Source: Tetraselmis striata
Taxonomy: Eukaryota > Chlorophyta > Chlorodendrophyceae > Chlorodendrales > Chlorodendraceae
Assembly: GCA_006384855.1 (NCBI GenBank)
Contig: VCJN01002074.1
Span: 1 to 64,000, forward strand
Length of the DNA stretch: 64,000 bases
Direction: 5' to 3'
The position numbers and the translations under genes are program-made. The notes beneath the pieces are model-generated. The model saw only the letters and a program-made list of their open reading frames with translations, did no database searches and was not told the origin of the DNA. This document shows, piece by piece, positions 11,461 to 22,937 of the stretch. How positions within the stretch are numbered: the stretch's first letter is position 1; the number at the start of each line of letters is the position of its first letter.

Positions 11461-11690
11461 GGATACGCCAGATATCGCGACCCATTCCCCATTAAGAGGT
11501 ACCTACGGCCGAAGTAAGATTCTATATGTGTGTCGAATGTGTCCTCATGTTAACGCTATATACGATATATATACGGGATATTACGCTACGGCTACGCGGC
11601 AAGCCGGAGTAGTGCGCTATATATAACAGCGGGGCGCGATGAGAAGTCGTCCAGGCGCGGCGCCGGACTAAGTTAATTTGAAAGCATCAG
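11461..11690. promoter_or_regulatory. Divergent spacer between ORFs C and B
   Basis: This 230-bp spacer separates two ORFs transcribed away from each other. Parts of it (CCATTCCCC...TTAAG and GCGCGGCGCCGGACT) are conserved in the spacer of the second copy (34,140-34,740), so it probably held the shared promoter region of the transposon. AT-rich TATATA stretches are present, but no specific promoter element can be assigned. Confidence 0.3.
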
Positions 11691-13386
11691 ATGCACCTAC
11701 ATGACGCACACTCGCACCCGCCAGACAGTACCGCAACTGCTCATCCCCCAACACCCTCCATCATGACCACCCACGCCAAGCTAATTTCAGGCACCCCCTA
11801 CGGCAAAGCTGTGAGGCCTGAGGGCCTGACCATACCACTCGGTGCTCTGTGCAGCACGGGCCGAGTCGTTAGGCTGGATGTGCAGCCAAGCGACCAACAG
11901 CCATATCCGTGTTCACCCATAGCAACCCCAGGGTGAGGACGCGTTCGGCTTTGCTTTCGCGGACATACTAGAAAAATGCGCTGAGCGAAAGCAATACGAC
12001 GAAGCCGGGAAGAAGAACCTGCTTGAGGCAGGTTTTCAAGTGTCCGATCAGGGTGTTGACACGCTGTATTTTACCTCGTGCGTACCCGATGCGACGCGTG
12101 CCTAGATCTTGAACCCAGCACCCGAGCCCCCCCCCCCCCCCCCCCCCCCCCCCCGGGCCCGCAGGATCTGACATGAGCACCAGTGTTAAGAACGCCTCCG
12201 TCGACGGTCCATCCCAGGCATACTCTCACGAGCCGAAAGCTAGAGTCCACCCTGAAAAGTACAGTGAGTCGGCGGGTGGCTGACATGACTGCGTAGAGGA
12301 CTTGAATTTCACATGCGTTGACCGCCCCGTGCCAACACCTTCGTTGTTGCTCCTGCAGCTCAGGACAAGGTGGTGCTGTCGGTTGTCTTTGACGATTGTT
12401 GGCCGCGCGACACTCAGACAGGGATCCCTTACCCTCTGAAGAAAACGCAGAGGTTTCCCATTGCCGCGCCCCCGTACATTGAGCGGATCTACTACGCTAC
12501 CTTCAACTACCGTGCCGGCTAATAGCCGCAAACCACATCTACGCCAGGGAGACCGTCATGGCCGTGTTCCGAGGGTACACCCCCTCCCCCTTTCCTCCCA
12601 ACCCCATTGCGACCATCCGTATGGGTTGTGCTGACAGTGCACCTTGTGATGTACATGAAGCAAGGGAACGTGCGGAACTACCTCACTCGGCACTACTTCC
12701 AGGATGAGGGCAAGGACGGCCAAGTAGGTAGGAAGAATGGACCATTGCCGAGCGAGGACCGACTCGCGAAAGCCCTCGACCTTGCAGAAGCCTAGCAGCA
12801 TAGCGAGCTGGGGATGTACTACCAAGCCGGCAAGTGCCCCCTTCTAACGTGATATTCAAGGGCGAGGATGGAGGAGGTTTGCGAGGTGACGCCGCACTGG
12901 GAAGACGCAGGTGAGTCGCGTTTGTTTTCGCACTTATTCGATTACATAGCCACCGCCGCAACAAGCAATCAACACGCATATTGACTTTCACAGTTGTTGT
13001 GTCAGACCCCCGCCCAGTCCCTACGTTTGGCGGTAAGCTGATCGTATCGAGTGTTCAGCGCAACAAAGTCGTGTCGCTGCATGCCGCTGGCGGGCACCGT
13101 TGCGTCGCCAAAGCTCCACGGCTTGGTGGGCGTGCTTGCGCCGCAGCAGAAGAGGGCGGGCGGCATCATCAAGCACAGTAACACCAACGCGGTCAAGAAC
13201 CTGGCCGCCACGCAAGCAACCCCGGCGACAACGTCGACGAGGGCAGTAGCCCGGAGCCCCCGGCCAAGAAGGTCAAGCAGCCCGCCAAACCGGCGGCAGG
13301 AGTGCCGGCCCGGGGGCGGGGTGGTGCCAGGGTCGGGGCGGGCGGTGGGGCGTTCGGGTAGCAGGGCGGCCGCCATGCCGCCGTAG
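11691..13386 (+). mobile_element. Element B/C copy 1, ORF B arm
   Basis: The frame from 11,763 encodes HAKLISGTPYGKAVRPEGLT and, after a frameshift near 11,930, FGFAFADILEKCAERKQYDE and FQVSDQGVDTLYFTSCVPDA, then TAG at 12,103. Further downstream 12,610-12,840 encodes VYMKQGNVRNYL-like and FQDEGKDGQVGRKNGP text with TAG at 12,793, and 13,050-13,386 an Ala/Pro/Arg-rich tail. The first part matches the minus strand of 33,400-34,140. A 28-base C tract interrupts it at 12,127. No known transposase domain is recognised. Confidence 0.45.
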
Positions 13387-13658
13387 CCTCCACCCGCGAG
13401 CAGCAGGCCGGCCGCCGTGGCGGTCCCGGCCGAAACCGGAAGTAAATAATTTATTCCAGCCGCCCGCTGCCGCGCGCCTCGCCGCTCACAGCCGCGCCCC
13501 CGCTCACTGGCACTGCCGCGCGTGCTATCGCGGATTAGGCCAAAGCGCAGCGAGATTGTCGGGCTTCTATAGAGGCATACCCCGGATACTCCTGCGATGA
13601 TGATGCGTCGTGATGATGAGTGATATGCGCATGATGCAGATTATTACGAGTATGTCAC

Positions 13659-13768
13659 GGAATGACTACATACGAGTGTCATTATCCTGGCGGTAAGATT
13701 AAAGGATAATACATATATATTGGAATGACTACATACGAGTGTCATTATCCTGGCGGTAAGATTAAAGG
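13659..13768 (+). repeat. Two-copy tandem repeat, 63-bp period
   Basis: The sequence from GGAATGACTACATACGAGTG through GGCGGTAAGATTAAAGGA occurs at 13,659-13,705 and again at 13,722-13,768 with no mismatch in the 47 bases compared. The spacer is AT-rich. No coding potential is seen. Confidence 0.9.
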
Positions 13769-14053
13769 ACAATACAGATATTACAATACAGTTACGAGGT
13801 GGTGCGGGAGCCTAGCGATGGCACATGGAAGGGCGCGGCCGGAAACGACGGCCACGGCTGATCACGGGCCAATCTACACTTGATGCTTGACAAGGGGGGC
13901 AACACATTTGTGTAGCTCACAGATGCCGTGAGCAGTAAATGTTCGCAACTGTTTCACCGTTGCAAGAAGGGGTGATACACCTCTGGCCTCGAAGAAACGA
14001 TGGAAAATGGTCAGCGACCCCTCATAATAAATAAGTTGCCTTAGACGACGTCC

Positions 14054-14422
14054 TCAGGCGTTGTGCTCCCAAGTTGTCCGCCCTAGCCTAGCCAATTCCG
14101 CAGCATTACCCGCTGCTCCATATGGCATACTGCACGTTGTGCATGTAAACCATTCAAGCGCACCGTGTCTCTTCGCCTCGCGCATATAGTCGCTACTAAT
14201 CTTATGAGGTAGCTCCGGTATTCCCCGCATCGTCAGCATTTCGCGACGCGAAGGGTAAACATCAGACATTTTTTTAACTAGCGCGTGAGGGTGTGTCGAC
14301 GAAATAAATTCAGCATGACAGTATTCCGGTTTTAAGCGACCGCAACCCCCAACCGCAACTAGCGACATATCACCAGTGGACATCAATATAAATGCTGGAC
14401 ACCAACAAGTATCAATAGGCAT
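14054..14422 (-). CDS. Hypothetical 122-codon ORF
   Basis: The minus-strand frame is not low-complexity and uses a broad amino-acid set, with segments such as MSTGDMSLVAVGGCGRLKPE, SDVYPSRREMLTMRGIPELP and FTCTTCSMPYGAAGNAAELA, the last including a CxxC. It could be an exon of a gene or of another decayed element. No family is recognised, the start is undecided, and no matching neighbour exons were found. Confidence 0.3.
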   Translation of the reverse strand: MPIDTCWCPAFILMSTGDMSLVAVGGCGRLKPEYCHAEFISSTHPHALVKKMSDVYPSRREMLTMRGIPELPHKISSDYMREAKRHGALEWFTCTTCSMPYGAAGNAAELARLGRTTWEHNA

Positions 14423-14443
14423 CTTGTAGTTAAATCCTGTATA

Positions 14444-15530
14444 ATGAAGCCCGGCGGGTATAATTATTATATTACATCAGTGCTTAACCATATGCGCACT
14501 ACAAACAAAACTAACAGCAACTATGAAAGGTTGCCAGCAAAAGAGAGACATAAGCATGAAACCAAGGCCGAGCAGGAGGCCAAGGGGCCAAGAACCAAGG
14601 AAGAGCCAAGGGAACCACGAACGAACCACGAAGCTGACACGAACCAAAGGGTCAAGGAAAGCACTGCAGCCAAGGAAGGACCAAAAATAAGACCGAAACG
14701 GAAACATGAAACCAATGGGAACCACCGCCCCGGGGTAGGCCATCAGCCGCGGCGAGTACGCTTGCAGCCAATGACCTGGCCGGGTCATAGCGACACAAGC
14801 CGACGAGCGACGCGACGCAGGCGTTGGAGCACCGTCACATGCCGCGCGTCGCCGCGACCCCGCCAAGAGCGTTGTTTGCATGTGCCATGTTGATGAGACG
14901 GGTATAATCATTTCACTGCCGCCTTTACACCCTGTTTGTACAAGTTCCCTGGTCGATCCGACCATGTGACCGGGGAACTTAGACTGACTGGAGCGCTCAA
15001 TGGAGCGAGTAGCTACGAATATGCATGTATGTCGGCGGCTCGAGACCGGCCAAGTCGTGAAAGCTTAATCATCACTTCAAATTCGTATCGGTGCTGTCTC
15101 ATCTTGTAATAAAGACTCAGTGATGATTCGGTATCGGCGTAGGTCGCGACTTGAATGAGGACCTGAAAAATGGGCCGACGCGCGGATAGGTTGGCTGGCC
15201 TTGCCTATACACCGTCTGTCCGGATTACGGGCACATGTTCCCGGCATAGCGGCAATTCTTTATTGTCATTTCCGGCCCGTGTCCCGGGTTTACCCGGCGG
15301 TTGATGCATAAGCCCTTCGGGTTCGAATGAGGCAACGATTGGGATTCTAGTGGCAGTTGGCGCACGAGTAGGGGCGGCTTCCGCCGATGATGACCCGGGG
15401 CGAACTTTAGTCGCTACTATATTTGTATCATCATTTCATCAATCCGTATGCGCGTTTCGACCAGGAATAATTCAAATTGAGAGTACCGGGGCGGGATAGT
15501 ACTGGTACAACATAGTCGCTACATCATTTC
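14444..15530. other. No convincing gene; purine-rich CCAAG/GAACCA repeats
   Basis: Bases 14,560-14,700 consist of repeated AACCAAGG/GAGCCAAGG words. They keep all three frames partly open and give Lys/Glu-rich translations that look like repeat artefacts rather than a protein. The rest of the interval shows short ACGGGTAC-type words and no exon-like frames. Confidence 0.4.
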
Positions 15531-15732
15531 CGAGCATCATAATACGCGTCGTGCTGCACGTATCGCTGTTGCAATGATTAACCCCCTTCCTATACAGGAA
15601 TGATAACTTTTTCTTAACTCGTAACGGTACACGGTACGGGTACAGTGGACGGTCAAGATCTCGTCCACCTGTACCCGCGGCGATCTGACGGTCCGTGTAG
15701 AACGGGTATCGCTATTGATAATTATCATTCCT

Positions 15733-15798
15733 AATGATAACTTTAGCGCTCTTGAATCCCGAAGCCGCTCGGGATTGAAGAGCGCTGGAGTTATCATT
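15733..15798. repeat. Near-perfect 30-bp hairpin inside the TIR element
   Basis: The left arm 15,733-15,762 and the right arm 15,769-15,798 are inverted complements except for three mismatches, with a 6-base loop (AGCCGC). The outer part of each arm is the AATGATAACT word that also occurs near the element ends. The structure would form a strong hairpin in single-stranded DNA or RNA. Confidence 0.85.
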
Positions 15799-16083
15799 AC
15801 AGATAATGATAACTTTTCCGTCCCGTACGGTACGTTTTTAACGCCCCTGTGGCGGCCGCCCGCCTGTAGTTGTCGCCTCTGCCACCCGGTCCGACCGCCA
15901 TTGCGGACCATCAGCTCGAGATCCCCGCCCGCGTGCCCCGCCTGTGCGCACCCGTAGGCGCAGCCCAAAGGACCCACAGGCGTCTGCCCTGCACGCCCAC
16001 AGCGGCCACAGCGCCACAGATATGCGGAGCCTCGTCCACGCCCACGCCCTCGGCCTCGCCCACGGCCTCCGCCGTCGCCGCCG

Positions 16084-16325
16084 TCAGCTGCCTCCCCACC
16101 ACCGGGCATTGTTGTCCACCAGCGGGAAGTCGGACTCCGGGTCTAGGCTGTCAGTGGGGGCGTTCTCGTTTGCAGTTGGGCCGTCCTCGCCCGCTTGTTC
16201 GCTGGCAGCGTCATCGCCGCCGGCATCTCCGCAGGATTCGCCGTCGCTGCCGTCCCCGCCTTCATCCGCCTCCAGCTCGTCGTCCTCGTCCCCTACGCCA
16301 CCGTAATCCCACAGTTCATTGCTCA
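16084..16325 (-). CDS. Acidic ORF within the TIR element
   Basis: From an ATG at 16,325 on the minus strand the frame reads MSNELWDYGGVGDEDDELEA, continues with Asp/Glu/Gly-rich text (DGSDGESCGDAGGDDAASEQ) and LDPESDFPLVDNNARWWGGS. A strongly acidic protein start is plausible for a transposon-encoded factor, but the bias could partly come from GAC/GGC repeats. No domain is recognised. Confidence 0.3.
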
Positions 16326-16786
16326 TCCTCGGTGTCGTGCGGGCGAGGCGGGAGTCGCTGCGCTTGACTGGGCCGAGGAGGTGGCGGCAAGTGGGTTTGG
16401 GTGGAGGATGCGGAGTGCGGGCGATGCCGGATGCGCTGCCCGGCACGGTCCCGCGCGAATCCGCTATCCTGTACGCGGGCGGCGGTGATGACGGAATGAT
16501 AACTTATCATTCGCACTGTATAGGACCGTGGGCGCGATAATGATACAGTCACCCGGAAAAGTTATGAAAAATAGTTATGAAAGTCTGTATAGGAAGGGGG
16601 TAACCCCAAGGAAGCATATCAATGACGACGAGCATTTCAGAACCAAAGCGCAGTATCAGAGCGTATTTGGTGTTGCTTTGTTGTTGTGCGCGTTGCTTGA
16701 TGTCCACTGATGTCAACTCCATCATGTGCACTGATGTAGCTTGTTAGCAGTTTGGCTCTTTACATGTAGTCGATTGTTTGCTTAGC

Positions 16787-16810
16787 GGGGGGGGGGGGGG
16801 GGGGGGGGGG
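16787..16810 (+). repeat. 24-base G tract
   Basis: This is an uninterrupted run of G in non-coding sequence. It is one of more than twenty C or G homopolymers of 15 bases or longer in the window and could form a G-quadruplex. Confidence 0.9.
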
Positions 16811-17044
16811 TCGCTTGAAAACCGGAATGCAATGTAATGTCTTGCAGTGTACGGTAGCGCAGGTAGGTACCGTTAGGATCATCCGTGCCGGGCCCCTTTG
16901 GCCCTCAATGCAACAAAAAAATAAAAGATGCAAACAACGTATAAAGAAATCAAATCGTAGCAAATATGTAGCACCGAGTAGTACCTGTCATGCGCCGATA
17001 CACGCAATGGGTACCCGTACCCGTACAATTCTCGGCTTCATAGT

Positions 17045-17790
17045 GAGAGCTCTCCCTCCACGCGTTCAACGACGCTACGGGGAGCTTGAAGCCCACGCTC
17101 CTAGAGTACTCCTGGAGAACTACTTCAAGCAAGACCATGAGGTACGGGGTTATGTAGAATGCGGTGCCCCGGGCCACGGCCGTGGATCGGTTTGAGCGCT
17201 CGCTTCGGTTGTGGTGCGGTTGGGCGACTTATCATGGAGGTCGATCGGCGGTGCGGGATGCGGCGTGGTACAACACCGAGCCGGGACAAAAGGGCCCTCT
17301 TCGAGATATCATGGACATGTCGGAGTACACGGCATGGTATTCCGCACAATGGGCGGTGAGGTGAGCAAGGCGGAAGTGCGCTGCACTGTGCGCGGTGCTT
17401 TCGCATGCCATGCCGTGGATCGGGGTGCCCTCTCATCGCGGGGCACTCGGTGCACCACCCGGGCTCACCAAGAGGCCTTTCTCACAAGAGAATTCTTCGG
17501 AGTCCTGAGCTTGGTGGCGGCTCGAGAGCGTGCTCTTTGCCTCAACAGACGGCGGAAATTTGTCCGCCATCCCGTTGCCGAAGCTGCACAACACGTCCGT
17601 GGATCACCCTCGCACACACTTGCACACGTGGCCCGGACTTTGAACCGTGCGCGCATCACTCATCCATCCCGCCTTTATTATGCGGGATGCGATCCGCTTC
17701 CAGCCGGCTTGCTTTGTTGATCTTTAGTTAGTGCTGCTTTATCGGCGGATTTGTTTCTGGCTATTTTGTATTCACACCAGTAGTCGCTAC
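17045..17790 (+). mobile_element. Element D, plus-strand copy
   Basis: Bases 17,045-17,700 match the reverse complement of about 26,885-27,600. Coding homology is clear: GQKGPLRDIMDMSEYTAWYS here against GQKGPLRDILDMSEYTGMVL there, and VDRGALSSRGTRCTTRAHQE against ADRGALSSRGTRYTTRAHQD. The frames are broken by shifts. The copy ends in a tail (about 17,690-17,785) of the type AGCCGGCTTGCTTTGTTGAT ... ATTCACACCAGT that recurs at four other places in the window. The family is unknown; a retroelement is possible because copies share the same 3' end. Confidence 0.55.
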
Positions 17791-17805
17791 TGGTTTATCT
17801 GAGGT

Positions 17806-18402
17806 GAATCTGAGACTATCGAACATATGTTGGTGGAGTGCCCGCGGTGGGGGTATCACCGTCATAATTTTGGGTTGTTAGTTCCGGAGTTCACGGATTT
17901 TATTAGTAGTCAGGTTAGTGCGTCAACACCTGAGGACTTAACTGCCTTTATTTTGGGCGGGGTCCCCCCCTCCCTTCACGGCGCCCTGGATTTTACTGGG
18001 AATGGGAAATTTTTCCAGCTATGGCGTCGGGCCCTCCCTCACATTGCCTTTTTTGTTGCACATGTATCGCACTCCCGAAATGCTTTGCTCCGCGGGTTGG
18101 GGCTTGCCCCAACTCGCATTACTCGAATGGGCCGACGCCCAAACGGGTAGGGCGGACCTTTCGTGGTCAGTGCCGGGTATTTTGATGGCCGTGTTTTAGA
18201 CGGTGATCCAACAGTGTTGGAAATTCCGTCACTGGCCTCCAATTAGTCTTGCGAAATGCTTCGGCAATTTGCTTGATGACTAAAACGGAGCGTCGCCTAC
18301 CCAGGGCTTTCCGTAACTGGATTGCTGCCCAAACGGCCGTCGTAGAGACGCTGCAAGGGTTTCACTGGTGCCAGTCCTGTCCCGGGGGCGGAAAAAAAAA
18401 GT
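17806..18402 (+). mobile_element. LINE 3' end, 5'-truncated copy
   Basis: The sequence matches the 3' end of the larger LINE at 39.2-42.5 kb. It starts inside the C-terminal zinc-knuckle region (SETIEHMLVECPRW), runs through the untranslated tail CACTGGTGCCAGTCCTGTCC, and ends in GGCGG followed by nine A residues. The 5' truncation and A-tail are hallmarks of target-primed reverse transcription. It sits just 3' of element D. Confidence 0.75.
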
Positions 18403-18431
18403 AGTCGCTACCGAACTCTCAATAGTCGCTA

Positions 18432-18575
18432 TCGGGCGCACGTCACTCATCCATCCCGCCTCGTGCGGGCGGATGCGGGCCGTATTTAAGCGGCTGCTTG
18501 TGTCGATCTTTTTGAACTGTTTTTTGCTGCTGATTTGTTACATGCTTTTTTGGAAGTCACACCAGTACCGATACC
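18432..18575 (+). repeat. Detached element-D-type 3' tail
   Basis: The block CACTCATCCATCCCGCCTCG ... AAGCGGCTGCTTGTGTCGAT ... GTCACACCAGT repeats the tail of element D. Related tails occur at 17,650-17,785, at 26,800-26,935 (minus), at 59,080-59,165, and as a short piece at 19,007-19,045 (minus). Independent occurrences of the 3' terminus alone suggest retrotransposition with 5' truncation, or a SINE using the same tail. Confidence 0.5.
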
Positions 18576-19006
18576 CATTGGATGAGGCTGTACGCGTGTC
18601 CATGTTGCGGATATGCTGATGATACTCGTAATAGTACGAGCTACGGGGGTAGTACGAGTAGTTGCTAAGCACCGCGCGCGCGCGTGCGGCGGGTTATTCG
18701 TGGACGGTTTTATTACTTATTTAAGCTTTATTTTAACTGCTTTATTTAAGCTCGTTATGTGTTTAGTACATTAGGGCTTTCACGAAAGCGCACTACAAAC
18801 AGAACTAACAGCAAGCTAGTTATGTGTTGATCTCCTACCCGTAAGGATTACTGCTTCTTGCGGTGGATTCGTTCCTAGTTAGCACTTTACAAGTACTTCG
18901 CACCATTATATACGTAGTACAAGAGCAATGACACACCAGCCGTGGTGCTACCTACACGAGTATGGGTAGGGCGGGGTACAGCCAGCGATTATGTATGGGT
19001 ACCGAG

Positions 19007-19045
19007 ACTGGTGTGAATTACAAAAAGGCAGTTCCCTGGTACGTA
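19007..19045 (-). repeat. Short element-D-type tail, inverted
   Basis: The plus strand reads CTGGTGTGAATTACAAAAAG followed by GCAGTTCCC, the inverse of the GGGAACTGCC...TTCACACCAG terminus seen at 59,130-59,160. No body of the element is attached on the inner side. Confidence 0.5.
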
Positions 19046-19273
19046 TTCGTCATCTCTAGCTGCGATTGTACGTTATACGCGCATTCGCACGTGCCCTTCG
19101 ATCGCGTTTTATAATTTACATGGCGAGGGTACATCCAGGTGCACCTGAATACATTTGCCGCGTTTCCTTTGAGGTGTGGATACGGCAATCTGTTCGTGGC
19201 GTTTCCAGCGCTGGATTAAATTTATTGCTCGCGATTCTTTTTCAATTGGTATCGACCATCTAGGCCATCACAA

Positions 19274-19525
19274 TTGATTTGTCGTTTCAGGTGCCCCCCC
19301 CCCCCCCCCCCCTTTTGGAGCTCCACTTTTCTCTCCTGCTGCATCCACAGGTACTACAAAATATTGTCAAAAGCACCGCAAAAGATGCAATTGGGCGGTT
19401 ATATCATTGTTGGTGATGTCCCGCAAGCACACATTGGCAGGCGAGGTATTGCCTCACAGCTATTACCATGCACAAGAGAGGACAAATATGAAGCAAAACC
19501 ACATGAATACATTGTGGAAGTGTAA
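19274..19525 (+). pseudogene. Possible exon after a C tract
   Basis: After a 19-base C tract and a possible acceptor (CATCCACAG at about 19,350) the frame reads YYKILSKAPQKMQLGGYIIV, GDVPQAHIGRRGIASQLLPC and KYEAKPHEYIVEV, then stops. The text is protein-like and the splice context is plausible, but no neighbouring exon or family was identified. Confidence 0.25.
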
Positions 19526-20266
19526 ACCTCTTCCCTCCCAGCCGAAGCCTGCCTATCGTATGCCGACATCGCAATTTCAAGGGCGATGAGATAATTATGC
19601 GAAGAGGATGGGTCACCCGCCCTCGTTGTCCAGTTGCCGTTGCCGCGGAGCAGCTTTGTGTAGTCTAGTCGCAGTTGTACCAGGATCCGGCGGCTCGTCT
19701 GCGTGCTTGCCCATTGCAAACTTACCGCCGAGAGACCGTTCTAGACAGTCGAGGGGCGGGGGAGGGGGCCGGGAGGTTCTGCATCTCCGCCCATACCCCG
19801 CCATACTTTTTGTTATTCTAAGGTGAGCTACACGGGAACAACGTGAGGTGCGCATACTGCACGAAGTATCGTCCCACCTTGTTCGCTGTATCGGCCGTCC
19901 ACCGACTTCCATAGACCTTAGCCAGTCTAATATATCGTTGAAGTGTCTCTTCTTCCTCGACATACTATTGGGGTCACCGGCGTGCCGCGTGGGTAGGTAG
20001 TGGCGGCTGCCAGAGGTGCCTAGCTACGTAATCATACGCAACATAGGGTTCATCACCGGGCGTTGGGCGCGCCTCTACCGGACGGATAACCATAAAGTGG
20101 AGAAAAGCCCACTACAACGTTATTTCCATCGTGTCGGACAAGGTATCGTCGATAAACGCAGTGCATTAATCTTGCGCGGTGTCGGCAGTGTTCTTTGGGA
20201 CGCTCATGGCGACAACAGCGGCATCGTGAAGCGGTAGGGAGCAGGCGGGAGCAAGACAACGCGGGG

Positions 20267-22900
20267 CCGTTGTGACAATTATAAGAGTACGATACATATG
20301 CTACAACGAGTTAGTAGATGTACTATGTGTACCAGTACTATAGTACGATGTGTACATGCGATAACAAGTATATGTACCGTATAATTGTCACACTGTCAAC
20401 ATAACCTCCGGGCATATCGCCGTCGGACCGAACTCCGCCGCCTTCCTCCACGACGGCTTGAACTGACGCAATCCCACGCTGTCGATGCTGACGCTCACGC
20501 ATACTCACAGAACACCACCAATCAGTTTCAGGGGTGGTTGTTGTGAGAGTGAGTGTCGTGATGCCCAATGGCGGCCCGAGGCCATGGCTTTGCGGCGGGT
20601 GTGTCGAATGAAGCCTCTAGAGCGATTTGGCGCCACCAAGGATAGCGAGCACGCACATGCATGGGGCCAGGCGCGCCGTACGCGTCGCTACGGCTTCTCC
20701 AGTACAATATTAAGCACTACTGTTTGGGCTTCAGCATCTTTGTCTTGCCAATATCCGGTTTTACAACCCCCCCCCCCCCCCCTCCCCTTCCGCGCGACCT
20801 TTATTTTCTGAGGGAGAAGAAGGCACCTAAAACAAAATATGAAGTTGTGATGGCCCTATTGCAGCCGCTACGTATATGATATAGCACATTTTTCATTACA
20901 TATAAATCTGGACGCGATCATTTATATGTTTACATGCTGGCGGGGCCGCGATACATAATGATTAGTATTATAATCTATGTGGAACCTGTATACGGAACCA
21001 AGAACATCGCCCACATATAATTCTATGTGGTACCGGTATACGGAACCAACAACATCGTCCGTAAATACAAATAAACATCGTCGGCCTGCTGCCACCGCCA
21101 CTGCGTGCGACGAACTACATAATCAGGCACAGCCGGCAGTCACCCACTACTCAGACCGTACTCATCGGGCAGGCAGTCGACCTGACACTTCACAATTAAT
21201 TCTTGCGCGCCTCTACGCGCCACTCACATACCAATCGCAAGATTACATCCCCACAAATTCCTTTTAAGGCATCATAGGCCAGCAACAAGCTTTGGGGGTC
21301 CCGCTTCTGCCTCGGCATTACTCGCACTATGCCCAGTCTGACGGAGGGCAGCATGGTGGACAGGGTGTGTTCGGTCGCCTCAACAGCCGGCAAGCTGCTG
21401 AATCTGACGGTGCAGCAGTCCAGCCAAAGCCAGGCAGACAAAACGACGTTCCAGGTGACGGGGTTCAGTCAGGACACCGGCGGAGCGGCCGAGGTCAAGA
21501 GCATCCCGGGAAGCGCGGGTCGGACCCTGCGGACGCCGGGAACTTTGTGCGTTTGCGACAACCCCCCCCCCCCCCCCCCCCCCCCTGTGGCCTGCGCCCC
21601 CCTGAATACACAATATCAAAATATCTGTATGTGAAAGCGCAATATTCGCGGGCTTCGGATTCCCCGCCGAGACGCTTTCGAACAGGGGGACTAATCGCCA
21701 CTGTTGCCGGAAACGCACGCTACAACCCGCGAGACTGCCAGCCTTTGCGAATCCTGGCCTGTTTACAGCACCTCCCACGTATTGTGCTTCACGAGCAGTG
21801 CGCGCGTACTCTGTCGCACTGTGGTCGCTGTCGTTGGCAGCTGAGCGCTGCGCTGCCGCGGTGTTGCCTTCGAGACAACCCTTCCGACAGTGGCCATAAC
21901 ATAAATGCTGCTACACGTACCCGACGATGGTCGAGCGTGGCGTGCGCTTCCGTAGGCGGGCAGAGCGGGTCATGTATGGTGCCAATATTCGCACTGCCGG
22001 TGTACTGTTAGGCTACCCGTATCATAGTGTGTGAGGAACCGCCCGTCGTGACGCGGGGCAGCGAGCCTCTTGCCTCAGCTGCCATATGTTGGCGCAGCCA
22101 GCATCGTATTTTCCATTATTTTCGAAGTACGTGACACTCCTGACTCCTAGCCACCACCTCCTGGGCGGTGCGCAGCACTGGGAATCCGAAGTCACATTAT
22201 TTATGGCGCCGGGTTTGCGTCCCCGGTTGTCTGTTGACTCTGAGCGACAGGAATTTGTGCGTACCTGTCCCAAGCTCAAGTTGCTGCGCGCGTTCCGGTG
22301 TCTAACTCCGTGTCGCCTGGTATTGACGTAGCCGGCGGAGATGGCTGTGGACGCAGCTGATTGCACTCGTAGTCATGGAGTTTGCAAAGTGGGGGCTCGT
22401 CTTGAGCTCGCCCTGTTGGGTTAGCAACCTGGCGGCGGACAGTCACTGCAGCAGCTACTACGCCATCACGGGTCACCTTGACAACGCCAAGGTGCGCCGA
22501 TTTGCCTGGCCATATACCTGATTGCGGCTTTTTCTGTCTCGTCTTGCGTGGATCATTTTGAGGATGGATCATGTAACATGGTGTCATTCTATATTGTAAT
22601 ACACACTGTAATCCTCATTATATATATATGTATATATATTATATGATATATATATATGTATATTTATATTTATATTATCGGTATCTACAACAGTCAGACA
22701 GTCATTCGTTACACACATCCTATACAGAAATTCTCGCGGATAATGGGTCGTGAGAACATGGAATGTTGGGGAAATTTTGGTAGAATACTATACACTGTTT
22801 GATGGTGCTACAGTGCCTGAATACTATGATTTACCTAGCACAATCAGTCAGGCTAAGTCCTTCTATAGATTTCTACAATAGCATATGGGAATAGAAGCCG
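20267..22900. other. No confident gene; tandem and AT repeats
   Basis: A 48-bp-period duplication built on TATGTGG...GTATACGGAACCAA lies at about 20,975-21,055. Frame 21,329-21,560 (VDRVCSVASTAGKLLNLTVQ and neighbours) is protein-like and ends at a 24-base C tract, but it is isolated. Bases 22,616-22,680 are a (TA)-rich microsatellite. Nothing else is supported. Confidence 0.4.
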
Positions 22901-22937
22901 GGGTGTGAGCTGCCTGGTCCGTGTAATATTCTGGCAG

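Larger units (their letters stand above)
15579..16603. mobile_element. 1,025-bp element with perfect 19-bp terminal inverted repeats
   Basis: The left end TAACCCCCTTCCTATACAG (15,579-15,597) and the right end CTGTATAGGAAGGGGGTAA (16,585-16,603) are exact inverted complements. AATGATAACTTT-type words and their complements recur just inside both ends, giving a nested, foldback-like structure. The GC-rich centre (15,840-16,450) has an acidic minus-strand ORF (next entry). No transposase domain is seen, so this is a non-autonomous or unknown DNA transposon. No second copy was found in the window. Confidence 0.7.

Noticed and set aside
14444..14893. 149-codon plus-strand ORF rich in Lys, Glu and Thr
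   Set aside because: The frame is held open by CCAAG/GAACCA repeats and other frames are open too; the translation has no domain character.
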